Of a stretch of DNA of 64,000 bases, positions 26,500-35,136 are shown piece by piece. The stretch comes from an uncultured Erythrobacter sp. (lineage in GTDB: Bacteria > Pseudomonadota > Alphaproteobacteria > Sphingomonadales > Sphingomonadaceae). The stretch spans positions 1,426,001 through 1,490,000 of the forward strand of contig CANNCZ010000001.1 in NCBI GenBank assembly GCA_947503275.1, written 5' to 3'. Within the stretch, counting starts at the first letter, position 1, and each line of letters begins with the position of its first letter. The notes under the pieces were generated by a model. The model saw nothing but the letters and a program-made list of their open reading frames with translations, searched no databases and was not told the origin of the DNA. Both the position numbers and the translations under genes were made by a program.

Positions 26500-27197
26500 C
26501 CAATCTCGCCTGCGAGACCTGTCCGGTGCGCGACAGCGCGGCATGCTCGGTATTGAGCGAGGAAGAACGCGACGCTTTGGCAAAAGCTGGCCGTACGCGC
26601 ACGCTCAAACGCGGTGAAATGCTTTTCGCCGCAGGAGATAGCGAAGCCGCTTGCGCCACCTTAGTCAGCGGGGCCTTGAAAGTTTCAGCAGTGGATAGGG
26701 ATGGCCATGAGCAAATCCTCGCTTTGGTCCACCCATCGGGCTTTATCGGGGAAATGTTCGCGCCCTTTGCGCATCACGACGTGACTGCGTTGACAGACAG
26801 TAAGCTGTGCACCTTTGCCCGTGGCGATTTGGAGAATGCGTTAGAGGCCTACCCTGCTCTTGCCCGTGCATTGCTTCGCCGGTCTCAGGAGGATTTGCTC
26901 GCCACGCGCAATCTGTTGGAGTTAACCGGGCAGACCAGCGCCGAGACCCGCATCGCGGCGCTACTGCATGATTTTGCGAGCGCGGCGAGCCAATCATCGT
27001 GTCATTTGGCAAGTGAATTTGAACTGCCTCTGACCCGAGGTGAGATCGCCAATATGTTGGGCCTGACCATCGAAACCGTCAGCAGAAAGCTGGGTGAGAT
27101 CGAGGCGATGGGAGCGATCCGACGCAAAGGGAAACGCGGGATCGAACTGGTCGACCCCGCGCTCCTCCTGGACCTTTCGGCCCGCCCAACTGGTTGA
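26496..27197 (+). CDS. Fnr-type transcription regulator (Crp family)
   Basis: 233 residues from GTG 26496 (overlapping the lipoprotein stop by four bases). The N-terminus has CETCPVRDSAAC, giving cysteines at about 6, 9 and 17, with a fourth at about 105 (SKLCTF). That is the FnrL-type set of cluster ligands, which suggests an oxygen-labile 4Fe-4S sensor. The cyclic-nucleotide-fold domain follows, then a helix-turn-helix LTRGEIANMLGLTIETVSRKLGE with ETVSR, the Fnr recognition helix. Likely an oxygen regulator, perhaps for the oxidase and molybdenum cofactor genes next door; that link is inference. Confidence 0.88.
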   Translation: MTNLACETCPVRDSAACSVLSEEERDALAKAGRTRTLKRGEMLFAAGDSEAACATLVSGALKVSAVDRDGHEQILALVHPSGFIGEMFAPFAHHDVTALTDSKLCTFARGDLENALEAYPALARALLRRSQEDLLATRNLLELTGQTSAETRIAALLHDFASAASQSSCHLASEFELPLTRGEIANMLGLTIETVSRKLGEIEAMGAIRRKGKRGIELVDPALLLDLSARPTG

Positions 27198-27199
27198 TC

Positions 27200-27643
27200 C
27201 TACACCAGCGCGGCAATGACCACTACAGTGAGCCCCCAAGCGACGATCAGTACCGGCAGGATCAGCATTTGGATCGTGGCATCCCGCGCTGTCAGCCGCC
27301 CGGTGTTGGTCATAATTCCACTTTGAGCGAACTTGCCCATGGTCATCGGCTTTGTGTCATTGCCCTTCAAACGGGTCCAAGCAGCCGGAAAACCGAAAAG
27401 GCCCAGTGTGAACACCACAAAAATTGCCATCGGAATGATCAGGCCCGGTGTGGCAAGCCCAGCAGCCAGCACCGCAAAGAATGTGAGATAGAGGCCCACA
27501 GTTACTGCATAAAGCGCGGTGGGAAGCTCAAAATTGCGATCAACCTCCACTTGATGACGGTGCGCAAGCTGGACAGCATCCGGCGCGGCGACGATCCGCG
27601 CTTTGCCATGGTCGAGTTGCTCTTGGATCTGCTTGCTCATCAT
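27200..27643 (-). CDS. Membrane protein of unknown function
   Basis: 147 residues: a hydrophilic N-terminus of about 38 residues with charged helices, then two hydrophobic helices close together (about 45-65 and 67-90), a loop and a last helix (124-146). No motif is recognised. It lies 59 bases downstream of moaE on the same strand and is convergent with the Fnr-type gene, separated by two bases. It might belong to the moa unit. Confidence 0.7.
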   Translation of the reverse strand: MMSKQIQEQLDHGKARIVAAPDAVQLAHRHQVEVDRNFELPTALYAVTVGLYLTFFAVLAAGLATPGLIIPMAIFVVFTLGLFGFPAAWTRLKGNDTKPMTMGKFAQSGIMTNTGRLTARDATIQMLILPVLIVAWGLTVVVIAALV

Positions 27644-27702
27644 TCTGCTCCTTTGTTGGATGCAGAACTACTGCGTGTGTCAGTGGCCGACATTGATCTG
27701 GA

Positions 27703-28161
27703 TCAAACTGGCCCGCTTTTTTCGCTCCAACGCGCCAAGTCGGTGTGATCGGCCGCGCGTGGCTCAATCCACTGCCATTCCCCGCCACGTTTCTCTCGCT
27801 TCCAAAACCATGCGGCGCTTTTGAGGTGATCCATGCAGAAATCGACAGCTTCGATTGCATCGCGCCGGTGACGTGCAGCGGCTGCGACACAGACGATAGG
27901 TTCGCCCGGTGCGAGCTCTCCGACACGGTGCAACATCACCAGCCCCATCAGGTCAAAGCGCGCATGGGCATGACTTGCGAGCGCCTCCATCGATGGCAAT
28001 GTGAGTAGTTCGTAATGCGACAATTCGAGGGCTTCGACACCGCTCGCTCGCACTTTTCCGATGAAAGTCGCAATTCCGCCTGCATCGGACGCAGCAACAG
28101 CGAGATTGTCGACAGCTTGATTCGGATCGAGCAGCCCCGTGACCAAGCGAATATCGTCCAT
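27703..28161 (-). CDS. moaE: Molybdopterin synthase catalytic subunit
   Basis: 152 residues. GGIATFIGKVRA, LELSHYELLTLPSMEA, HRVGELAPGEPIVCVAAAARHRRDAIEA and MDHLKSAAWFWKRE match MoaE, including the active-site lysines. With MoaD it adds two sulphurs to cyclic pyranopterin in molybdenum cofactor synthesis. ATG at 28161 is chosen; the open frame upstream is in the moaD gene. The small subunit gene precedes it by ten bases. Confidence 0.94.
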   Translation of the reverse strand: MDDIRLVTGLLDPNQAVDNLAVAASDAGGIATFIGKVRASGVEALELSHYELLTLPSMEALASHAHARFDLMGLVMLHRVGELAPGEPIVCVAAAARHRRDAIEAVDFCMDHLKSAAWFWKREKRGGEWQWIEPRAADHTDLARWSEKSGPV

Positions 28162-28171
28162 CACGTGCCTC

Positions 28172-28414
28172 TTAGCCGCCCGAGACAGGGGGAAGCAGCG
28201 CAACCTCTTCGCCGTCTTTCGCGTTGAGCTGCGTCTTGTCAGAGAGGACTTTGCCGCCACACGCGACATTGACGCGCGCCTCGTTCAACTGTTCAGCCAC
28301 CGCCTCACCGACATGCTCAAGCAATCCCGCCCAATCGAGTGGTCCGGGGACTTCGCGGCTCTCTGCGCCTGCCACGTCACGCAAGGGGCCTAAGAAAATG
28401 ATCGTGACCGCCAT
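28172..28414 (-). CDS. moaD: Molybdopterin synthase sulphur carrier subunit
   Basis: 80 residues with the beta-grasp ubiquitin-like fold and the needed C-terminal Gly-Gly (LLPPVSGG). It is thiocarboxylated at that end and donates sulphur to MoaE. The order moaA-moaD-moaE and tight spacing make the assignment secure. The divergent-looking reading frames on the other strand are shadows. Confidence 0.93.
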   Translation of the reverse strand: MAVTIIFLGPLRDVAGAESREVPGPLDWAGLLEHVGEAVAEQLNEARVNVACGGKVLSDKTQLNAKDGEEVALLPPVSGG

Positions 28415-28419
28415 CGCCG

Positions 28420-29469
28420 CTATCCTCCTGTCATTGACATATGCCGCGCCAAGGCTGGATCAGCGCCGCGTTGGTCCATGCGGAATTGGTGTCGCTCAGG
28501 CTTAATCGTCATCGCTTCCTCCAACGCTTTGACAAGCTCGCGTTGCGGAGCATCGGAGCGCAAGGCCGCGCGCAAATCCACCTGTTCGGCCCCACCAAGG
28601 CACGGGTAAAGTTGACCCGTTGCCGTCACACGCAAACGGTTGCAGCCTGCGCAGAAGTTGCTGGTGTGCGGTGTGATCAGGCCCAGCCTGCCGCTAGTCT
28701 CTGCGATATCAATATAGCGTGCTGGACCACCCGTGGACGCATCACTGTCGGTCAAGGTCCAGCGCTGCTCAAGACGAGCGCGAACATCATCCAGCGGCAG
28801 ATATTGGTCGAGCCGCTCTTCCTCCACATCGCCCAGTGGCATAACCTCTATCAAGGTCACATCGTGGCCTTGTGCGTGCCCCCATGCGATCAAATCGGGC
28901 AGCTCATCCTCGTTCACATCCTTTAGGGCGACAGCGTTGAGCTTCACCTTCAGCCCCGCATCGCGCGCCGCAGCGATCCCTTCGAGAACCTGTGGCAAAG
29001 CATCCCGCCGCGTCAGTTCAGCAAAACGAGTGCGGTCCAGCGTATCGAGTGAGACATTGACCCGCCGCACGCCCGACTTTGCCAGAGCATCCGCATGAGC
29101 AGCCAGTTGCGTCGCATTGGTGGTGAGCGTTAGCTCTTCGAGACCATGCCCCAATCGGCGTCCCAGCGCGGAAAACAGGTCCATAATATCGCGCCGTACC
29201 AATGGCTCTCCGCCGGTGATGCGAATCTTGGTGACGCCGCGATCGATAAATCCGCTGGCCAGCTCATACAGCTCCTCCAGCGTCAAAACTTCGCGTTTCG
29301 GCAGGAAGGTCATGCGCTCAGGCATGCAATAGGTGCAGCGCAGGTCGCAGCGATCCGTCACCGACAGACGCAGGTAAGTGATCCGCCGTTGGAAGGTATC
29401 AACCAGCGGCATTGGTTGATGATCATCGACCACAATCCGGTCGCGGGTTCTGGAGGTAACCTCAGTCAT
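28420..29469 (-). CDS. moaA: GTP 3',8-cyclase (MoaA)
   Basis: 349 residues from MTEVTSRTRD. Radical SAM cluster CDLRCTYC near residue 43, ITGGEPLVRRD, and the C-terminal second cluster NFCAGCNRLRV are all present. MoaA makes the cyclic pyranopterin precursor from GTP, and its N-terminal arm ends in Gly-Gly (SMTGG), which is essential in MoaA. It starts inside the preceding 109-residue gene (eight-base overlap). moaC and mog are not here. Confidence 0.95.
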   Translation of the reverse strand: MTEVTSRTRDRIVVDDHQPMPLVDTFQRRITYLRLSVTDRCDLRCTYCMPERMTFLPKREVLTLEELYELASGFIDRGVTKIRITGGEPLVRRDIMDLFSALGRRLGHGLEELTLTTNATQLAAHADALAKSGVRRVNVSLDTLDRTRFAELTRRDALPQVLEGIAAARDAGLKVKLNAVALKDVNEDELPDLIAWGHAQGHDVTLIEVMPLGDVEEERLDQYLPLDDVRARLEQRWTLTDSDASTGGPARYIDIAETSGRLGLITPHTSNFCAGCNRLRVTATGQLYPCLGGAEQVDLRAALRSDAPQRELVKALEEAMTIKPERHQFRMDQRGADPALARHMSMTGG

Positions 29470-29791
29470 GCGCCTCAACATAGTGCCCCGTGACGCCGGG
29501 CGCATTCCCCAAATAGGCTAGCACCTCTTCAAGGCTCTTTCCCGGAGCGCCAGCGGCGACATTCACCCGTTTCGGAGTGTATTCACGCGCCAGATCACGG
29601 GCGATGGCGGTGCGCCAATCTTTATGTTCGGGGCCAGCAGCAGGTAGTGCAATCGCCAAAGCAGCGACCGCATCATCGCTCAACAATGCGCGCGCTTCTT
29701 CAAGATGATCGGCCATAAAGGCTTCCGCGGCCATAAGGCTGCTTTCAGGCAGTTGAGTGACACTCAACACGCGCTGTTCGCCGACACTCAC
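29462..29791 (-). CDS. Small protein between folB and moaA, Rossmann-like end
   Basis: 109 residues from GTG 29791, overlapping the folB stop by four bases. It has short beta-alpha stretches (AALAIALPAAG, WRTAIARDLAREYTPKRVNVAAG) like the C-terminal part of a short-chain dehydrogenase or dihydropteroate-type fold, but without a nucleotide motif. It is clearly a real gene because both ends are coupled to neighbours. Function unknown; its place between folB and moaA hints at pterin metabolism. Confidence 0.65.
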   Translation of the reverse strand: MSVGEQRVLSVTQLPESSLMAAEAFMADHLEEARALLSDDAVAALAIALPAAGPEHKDWRTAIARDLAREYTPKRVNVAAGAPGKSLEEVLAYLGNAPGVTGHYVEAHD

Positions 29792-30171
29792 CCGGATGGG
29801 CGCTCTCGGTGGAGGGTGATACCGATCTTCTCATTCGCCTCTGCAATGGCCAGTTTCACGATCTTCACCGTGACCGCCTGAACGCGATTGTCCTGTACAA
29901 ACAGCGTCTCACAAATGTGATCGCCCACCGCCTCAATCAGCTTGAAATGCACACCCTTTGGCAGCCCTTCAGAGGCTGCAAATTTGAGATCCATGTAGTT
30001 CTTGCTCGCATCCAGCGGCGTGTCCGGATCATACCTGTCCGCAATGTCATATCGCGCCTGCACAGTGATGCGCAGGGGTTGAGGTTTGCCGGTTTCTTCC
30101 GAGTAAATGCCGGTGAGGACATTCACTTCGAGATCGGTGACTTCGAGGATGAGCGAATCGGTGTTGGTCAT
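29788..30171 (-). CDS. folB: Dihydroneopterin aldolase-like protein
   Basis: 127 residues from MTNTDSLILE; the longer open frame reaches into the methyltransferase. LEVNVLTGIYSEETGKPQPLRI, then LDASKNYMDLKFAASEG, HFKLIEAVGDHICETLF and VQAVTVKIVKLAIAEA match the tunnelling fold of FolB. FolB cleaves dihydroneopterin on the way to folate. The glutamate and tyrosine of the active site appear to be present. It is coupled to the small gene that follows. Confidence 0.85.
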   Translation of the reverse strand: MTNTDSLILEVTDLEVNVLTGIYSEETGKPQPLRITVQARYDIADRYDPDTPLDASKNYMDLKFAASEGLPKGVHFKLIEAVGDHICETLFVQDNRVQAVTVKIVKLAIAEANEKIGITLHRERPSG

Positions 30172-30184
30172 ATTGGCCGCTGCC

Positions 30185-31075
30185 TTAGCCCGGATTGGAC
30201 CACCGTGCGAAGATAGCGGTTGGCAGCAGGCGGCCACCCTCCCCCTGTTCGCGCACGGCAAGGTCGCCATGTTCGATTTTGCCAGGCAAATCACTGAGAG
30301 CTTCGTCAAGCAGACCTGCAATCGAGAGGCTACTCATCCGCACAGCATAGACAGTGAGGAACAGGAACGCGCTCTTGTCATCCAGCAGCCTCGCGCAATC
30401 GCCGATCAGGTCAGGGAGGCCCTCTTCGATCCGCCAGGTTTCATTCTTCGGTCCGCGCCCGAATTTGGGAGGATCTAGGATGATCCCGTCATAGCGCTTC
30501 TCGCGCCGAACTTCGCGCGCGGCAAATTTCGCCGCATCATCAATCAGCCAGCGGATCGGGCGGTCCTCCATATTGGACAGCGCCGCATTTTCCCGCGCCT
30601 GTGCCACCGATTTCTTCGATGCATCAACATGGGTGACCGGACCATGCTGGCTCAGCGCAAGCGAACCAAGGCCGGTATAGCCAAACATGTTCATGGTCTC
30701 AGCATCAGTCCGGCTCCCAAGCTGCATGCGCATCCAATCCCATACCGCCGACATATCGGGAAAGAATTGCAGGTGGCGAAAAGGCGTGGGGAGCGCGGTG
30801 AAGCGCACATCATTCCAAGCCAGCTCCCAACCCGTTTCCGGGACAGCAGGATCAAGCGACCAGCGACCACCGCCATCCTCATCCGAGCCGGGGATGAACT
30901 CGCCTGCTGCGGGCCAATCGGAAAGACGAGGTTGCCACATTGCCTGAGGCTCGGGCCGGATAAAGGCGTGGGGGCCAAACGCCTCATATTTACGCCCAGC
31001 TCCGCTATCCAGCAGGCGATAGGCGTCCCAACCGGTCGCCTCCATAACCAACGGTTGCTGGACCAGCTGCGCCAT
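30185..31075 (-). CDS. Class I SAM-dependent methyltransferase (RlmI-like)
   Basis: 296 residues. MNMFGYTGLGSLALSQHG (SAM site), THVDASKKSVAQARENAALS and DGIILDPPKFGRG with the DPPK motif place it with the RlmI/RlmK-type nucleic-acid methyltransferases, but it lacks a PUA domain. The target is most likely RNA. It begins inside the stop codon of thrC (one base overlap), so the two are coupled. Confidence 0.85.
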   Translation of the reverse strand: MAQLVQQPLVMEATGWDAYRLLDSGAGRKYEAFGPHAFIRPEPQAMWQPRLSDWPAAGEFIPGSDEDGGGRWSLDPAVPETGWELAWNDVRFTALPTPFRHLQFFPDMSAVWDWMRMQLGSRTDAETMNMFGYTGLGSLALSQHGPVTHVDASKKSVAQARENAALSNMEDRPIRWLIDDAAKFAAREVRREKRYDGIILDPPKFGRGPKNETWRIEEGLPDLIGDCARLLDDKSAFLFLTVYAVRMSSLSIAGLLDEALSDLPGKIEHGDLAVREQGEGGRLLPTAIFARWSNPG

Positions 31076-32496
31076 CAGCCTTTGGCTGCAGACGCGTTTT
31101 CGAGCACGAAGTCACGCGACGTCTCATAGTCACCGGCGAGCTCAGTGAAGTGCTCCTCTCTTCCGAACAAATCGCCCACACGCGGCGGCAAAGGAGGCCG
31201 CACTCCAACGGCGCGCTCAACCGCATCGCGGAACTTGGCCGGATGCGCAGTGGCGAGCGTCACGATGGGTGTGCCGGGTGCGACTTGATCTTCAGTCGCA
31301 TTCAGGCTGGCGTGCAAGCCGACACCCGTATGCGGATCGATCACTTGTGCAGTGTTGCGATAGACCCACTGCAGAGCCCGCGCGGTTTCGTCTTGATCGG
31401 CACGGGCGCTGGTGAACAACGCGGCTGCTCCTTCACGCTGAGCATTGGTGAGCTGCATCGCGCGATTGGCGTCGAACTCCGCCATCTGCGCAGCCATTGC
31501 TGCACCATCCCGTCCTCCGCAGTCGAACAACAGCCGCTCAAAATTCGAGCTGACCTGAATATCCATCGATGGCGTGATTGTCGCGGTTGTGTCGCCAGCG
31601 GAGTAGTCCCCATCAGACAAAGCACGGTGGAGGATATCGTTGACGTTCGTCGCCACGATCAGCCGCTCTATCGGTAACCCCATTTGCGCCGCGACATAGC
31701 CTGCAAACACATCACCAAAATTGCCGGTCGGCACGCTATAGGCAACCTTCCGATCAGGCGCGCCCAATTGCAGCGCGGAGGTGAAGTAGTAGACCACCTG
31801 CGCCATCAAACGCGCCCAGTTGATAGAATTCACCGCGCCAAGGTTCAGCGGGCCATTCACGCTAGTGTCTGAGAACATCGCCTTCACGTGACGCTGAGCA
31901 TCGTCAAAGCTGCCATCGATGGCGATATTGTGAACATTCGGTGCGCGCACCGTCGTCATCTGACGACGCTGCACTTCACTTACCCGGCCTGCGGGATGGA
32001 GCATAAAGATCTCTGTCCGATCACGCCCGGCCACCGCATTGATAGCCGCAGAACCCGTGTCACCGCTGGTCGCACCCACAATCGTAAGCCGCTCACCACG
32101 CCTTTCCAGAAACGTCTCGAACAGATGACCCAGCATTTGCAATGCCACATCTTTGAATGCGAGCGTCGGTCCGTGGAACAGTTCGAGCAGCCAATGCGTC
32201 TCATCCAATTGTACCAATGGCGCGACAGCGGAGTGGCCAAAATCGCCATAGACGGCGTGGCACAGGCCCGAGAGTTCATCATCGCTAAGGCTACCCGCCA
32301 CAAACGGACGCATGATACGAATGGCGACCTCTGCGTAAGAAAGCCCGCGCAGGTCGCGAATCTCTGCTTCACTCATCCGCGGCCATTCGCGCGGCAGATA
32401 CAGCCCGCCATCGTTCGCCAGCCCCGCCAGCGTGACACCTTCAAAATCGAGCACGGGCGCAGCGCCCCTGGTGGATACGTATTCCATAATGGTCAT
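31075..32496 (-). CDS. thrC: Threonine synthase
   Basis: 473 residues. The PLP lysine is in LFHGPTLAFKDVALQ; GATSGDTGSAAINAV binds phosphate, and VPTGNFGDVFAGYVA follows. ThrC converts O-phosphohomoserine to threonine. The start at 32496 (MTIMEYVSTRG) or 32487 (MEYVSTRG) is possible, both close to the family start. It lies 52 bases after the surf1 gene on the same strand and may be served by the oxidase operon promoter. Confidence 0.94.
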   Translation of the reverse strand: MTIMEYVSTRGAAPVLDFEGVTLAGLANDGGLYLPREWPRMSEAEIRDLRGLSYAEVAIRIMRPFVAGSLSDDELSGLCHAVYGDFGHSAVAPLVQLDETHWLLELFHGPTLAFKDVALQMLGHLFETFLERRGERLTIVGATSGDTGSAAINAVAGRDRTEIFMLHPAGRVSEVQRRQMTTVRAPNVHNIAIDGSFDDAQRHVKAMFSDTSVNGPLNLGAVNSINWARLMAQVVYYFTSALQLGAPDRKVAYSVPTGNFGDVFAGYVAAQMGLPIERLIVATNVNDILHRALSDGDYSAGDTTATITPSMDIQVSSNFERLLFDCGGRDGAAMAAQMAEFDANRAMQLTNAQREGAAALFTSARADQDETARALQWVYRNTAQVIDPHTGVGLHASLNATEDQVAPGTPIVTLATAHPAKFRDAVERAVGVRPPLPPRVGDLFGREEHFTELAGDYETSRDFVLENASAAKG

Positions 32497-32548
32497 GCGG
32501 TTAGCGGGGAGCGGTTGCGGGGGCAAGCAAGCAGGTGTTGCGGGTCTT

Positions 32549-33118
32549 TTAGTCCCGCTTCGCAATCCGCGCGCGAACCGCCAGCCAATAGATGACCAAC
32601 GCCGTCAGCGCGAAGAAGAACCACTGCCCCACATAGGCCATGTGGTTGTTGGGCAGATCATTTGGATCGGGCTCAGCGAGCGGCTCAAGTCCCGAGACCG
32701 GCGTGCTTGCGACAAGCCTAGGTCCAGGTGCGATAATTCCGGACACCGGGCCGCCCTCCCACTCCACATCAATCAGATCGCGGGAAAAGCCGATATCGAC
32801 CGTGACCTCGGCACTTGCGCTGGTCGCGCAGGTCGCGCGCTGTGCCCAACCTTTTTGCCCCCGCGCCGATGTCCCGGCGATTGTCTTGATTGAAAGCACC
32901 TGTTCGCAATCAATGCTAGAGCGGCGGAACCATAGGTCTTCACCGGGTCCAGTGAGTGGGAACTCGGCCTCTTGTGCAACAGCACTGGATGCTGAGTATT
33001 GCTCAATCAGCGCGTCTTTCTCCGCAGCCCGGCCCAGTTGCCAAAAGCCCAGCCACACCATTGTGACAACGGCGGCAAGAACCAGCACAGTCGGGATAAT
33101 CGGCAATTGGCGGATCAT
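32549..33118 (-). CDS. SURF1-family cytochrome oxidase assembly protein
   Basis: 189 residues with one membrane helix near each end (VLVLAAVVTMVWLGFWQLGRA and WFFFALTALVIYWLAV). The WLGFWQLGRAAEKD motif and the final NNHMAYVGQWFFFAL are hallmarks of SURF1, which helps insert heme A into subunit I. It is shorter than most SURF1 proteins, and the periplasmic part has three cysteines. The start overlaps the end of the DUF983 gene by four bases. Confidence 0.9.
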   Translation of the reverse strand: MIRQLPIIPTVLVLAAVVTMVWLGFWQLGRAAEKDALIEQYSASSAVAQEAEFPLTGPGEDLWFRRSSIDCEQVLSIKTIAGTSARGQKGWAQRATCATSASAEVTVDIGFSRDLIDVEWEGGPVSGIIAPGPRLVASTPVSGLEPLAEPDPNDLPNNHMAYVGQWFFFALTALVIYWLAVRARIAKRD

Positions 33119-33495
33119 TGGCTTTGGCTCTCGCTATCTTCAAACGCTTCGTACAACAGCGCGGTTTTGAACAAGCGCAACGTCCCGATCACCCCAAACA
33201 CCGTCATCGGTGCCCAAAACGCCGCCTGCAACCAGAGCGGTGGGCGAAATATGGTCTCAACCCCATAGGCAATCAGGATCAACACAATTGCGATCAAAGC
33301 GGTCAGCACTCCACCAAGCCGCCCACCGCGTTCCAACGAGCCCAGATCGAGATCGCATTGCGGACAGGTCATCGCGACACGCGCAGGCGCTTCAAAAAGA
33401 GTTTTCTCGCCGCATTGGGGGCATAGACCCAAAAGGGCAGCCCGAAATATTCCGGACTGCCCTTTTTGTGTCTCAGAGCTTTCGCCCGGGTTCAT
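33115..33495 (-). CDS. DUF983 family membrane protein
   Basis: 126 residues. An N-terminal zinc ribbon (CPQCGEKTLF and CPQCDLDLG) precedes two membrane helices and a short tail. DUF983 proteins regularly sit next to cytochrome oxidase genes, but their role is not firmly known. It is coupled at both ends: one base with ctaE and four with surf1. Confidence 0.87.
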   Translation of the reverse strand: MNPGESSETQKGQSGIFRAALLGLCPQCGEKTLFEAPARVAMTCPQCDLDLGSLERGGRLGGVLTALIAIVLILIAYGVETIFRPPLWLQAAFWAPMTVFGVIGTLRLFKTALLYEAFEDSESQSQ

Positions 33496-34379
33496 CAGTG
33501 AACTTCAGCGCCCGCACCGCCCCAGATGTAGATGGCGATAAACAGGAACAACCACACAACATCGACAAAATGCCAATACCACGCAGCCGCTTCAAAACCG
33601 AAATGTTGGCGCGAGGTGAAGTGGCCAATATAGGCGCGGTATAGGCACACTGCGAGGAAGATGGTGCCGATCAGAACGTGGAAACCGTGAAAGCCGGTCG
33701 CCATGTAAAACGCCGAGCTATAGGTGTTCTGTCCGAATACGAACGGTGCAACGCTATACTCATATCCCTGAATAAAGCTGAACAATACGCCAAGAGCGAC
33801 AGTCGCCCACAGACCCTGTTTCAAACCTTCGCGATCACCATGGATCAGAGCGTGATGCGCCCATGTGACGGTGGTGCCAGAGCACAGCAGGATCAACGTG
33901 TTGAGCAGTGGCAGGCTGAACGGGTCGAGCACTTCCATGCCGTCCGGCACGAGCGTGCCAAGCGCGGTCACACCTTCGGTAATGAACAGATTGGTTGTCG
34001 CTTGATCGGCAGTGCCAGCGGCAGCCACTTCGAGCGGTGCAGGAAAAAGAGCGAAGTCGAAAAAGCTCCAGAACCAACCGACAAAGAACATGACTTCCGA
34101 AGCGATAAACAGGATCATGCCGTAACGCATGTGCAGTTGCACCACAGGCGTATGATCGCCGCGCTGCGCTTCAACCACGACATTCTTGAACCAGAAGAAG
34201 AACGTGGCGAGCAAGCCTGCAAGCCCTGCCCATATGACGATATTGGCAGCCGCCCCGAACAGATCAGGGTAAAAGCTGAGCACCATACCGCTGGTGAAAG
34301 TCAGGCCCGAGAACGCGCCGATCAGTGGCCACGGATCCGGGTCCAGAATGTGATAATCGTGGTTTACATTGCCAGCCAT
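33495..34379 (-). CDS. ctaE: Cytochrome c oxidase subunit III
   Basis: 294 residues with seven membrane helices. HDYHILDPDPWPLIGAFSG at the start, MRYGMILFIASEVMFFVGWFWSFF (with the conserved Glu), TTVTWAHHALIHGDREG and GFHGFHVLIGT are classic. The third subunit stabilises the oxygen-reducing core of the aa3 oxidase in the inner membrane. Gene order with ctaG upstream is standard for alphaproteobacteria. Confidence 0.96.
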   Translation of the reverse strand: MAGNVNHDYHILDPDPWPLIGAFSGLTFTSGMVLSFYPDLFGAAANIVIWAGLAGLLATFFFWFKNVVVEAQRGDHTPVVQLHMRYGMILFIASEVMFFVGWFWSFFDFALFPAPLEVAAAGTADQATTNLFITEGVTALGTLVPDGMEVLDPFSLPLLNTLILLCSGTTVTWAHHALIHGDREGLKQGLWATVALGVLFSFIQGYEYSVAPFVFGQNTYSSAFYMATGFHGFHVLIGTIFLAVCLYRAYIGHFTSRQHFGFEAAAWYWHFVDVVWLFLFIAIYIWGGAGAEVH

Positions 34380-34424
34380 GGTAATTGTCCCATCCCTAGG
34401 AGAAATGCGTCGTATTGCGAGCGG

Positions 34425-35006
34425 TCAAGAGCCTGATACGGGGTCTATCGCGCGGTGAAAAGTGTAACTGAGTGTTATTTGTTCGATATCGCCGATCACC
34501 TCATCATCAAGGATGGCGGGATCAACGTAATAGAGTACCGGCATATTGACCTCTTGGCCCGGTGCCAGCGTCTGCTCGGTGAAGCAGAAACATTGAATCT
34601 TGTTGAAATAGATGCCTGCTTGCGCGGGCTCTACGTTGAATGTCGCGGTGCCAGTAATCGGCTCGCTGGAATTGTTGCGCGCCACATAGGTCGCAATGTC
34701 GCGTTGGCCGATGCGGACGGTGTCGGTCGATTGCGAAGGGCGAAATTCCCATGGCACATCACGCGCAGTCGAAGCATCGAAGCGGATTGAAATGTCGCGG
34801 GTGGTTGCCAGCGCTGCGGCGCGGTTAGCATCAGCCTCGCTAGCCACCTGAGTGGTGCCGCCAAAGCCGGTGACCCGGCAAAACAAATCATACAGCGGCA
34901 CCGAAGCATAGCCGAGCCCCAGCATCGCAAGCGCGCCAAATATCGCCAGCGCGCCAGTTTGCGCGTTCTTGCGATCCGCTTCGTTCGGGATAGGCACACT
35001 AGCCAC
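34425..35006 (-). CDS. ctaG: Cytochrome c oxidase copper assembly protein CtaG/Cox11
   Basis: 193 residues: one N-terminal membrane helix (ALAIFGALAMLGLGYASVPLYDLFC), then an immunoglobulin-like domain with the copper-binding CFCF (KIQCFCFTEQTL) and the VLYYVDP motif. It delivers copper to the Cu-B site of subunit I. The start codon lies eight bases inside the small coxF-like gene. Confidence 0.95.
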   Translation of the reverse strand: MASVPIPNEADRKNAQTGALAIFGALAMLGLGYASVPLYDLFCRVTGFGGTTQVASEADANRAAALATTRDISIRFDASTARDVPWEFRPSQSTDTVRIGQRDIATYVARNNSSEPITGTATFNVEPAQAGIYFNKIQCFCFTEQTLAPGQEVNMPVLYYVDPAILDDEVIGDIEQITLSYTFHRAIDPVSGS

Positions 35007-35136
35007 TTAGCAAGTTCTCCCATTTAACAATTGTGATCACGTAGAAAAGCACCGCGAAGAAGAGCAGCGTGCCGCCGACCACAAGATTGCGGCTCTTTTG
35101 GCGTCGTTTAAACTCGGTTTCTTCATCGGGCGTCAT
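34999..35136 (-). CDS. CoxF-like small membrane protein
   Basis: 45 residues: charged start [17 protein letters not shown], then one membrane helix ([22 protein letters not shown]) and NLLSG. Alphaproteobacterial oxidase operons carry a gene of this size and shape between ctaB and ctaG, often called CoxF. It overlaps ctaB by four bases and ctaG by eight. It was probably missed by automatic gene finders because of its length. Confidence 0.75.
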   Translation of the reverse strand: MTPDEETEFKRRQKSRNLVVGGTLLFFAVLFYVITIVKWENLLSG

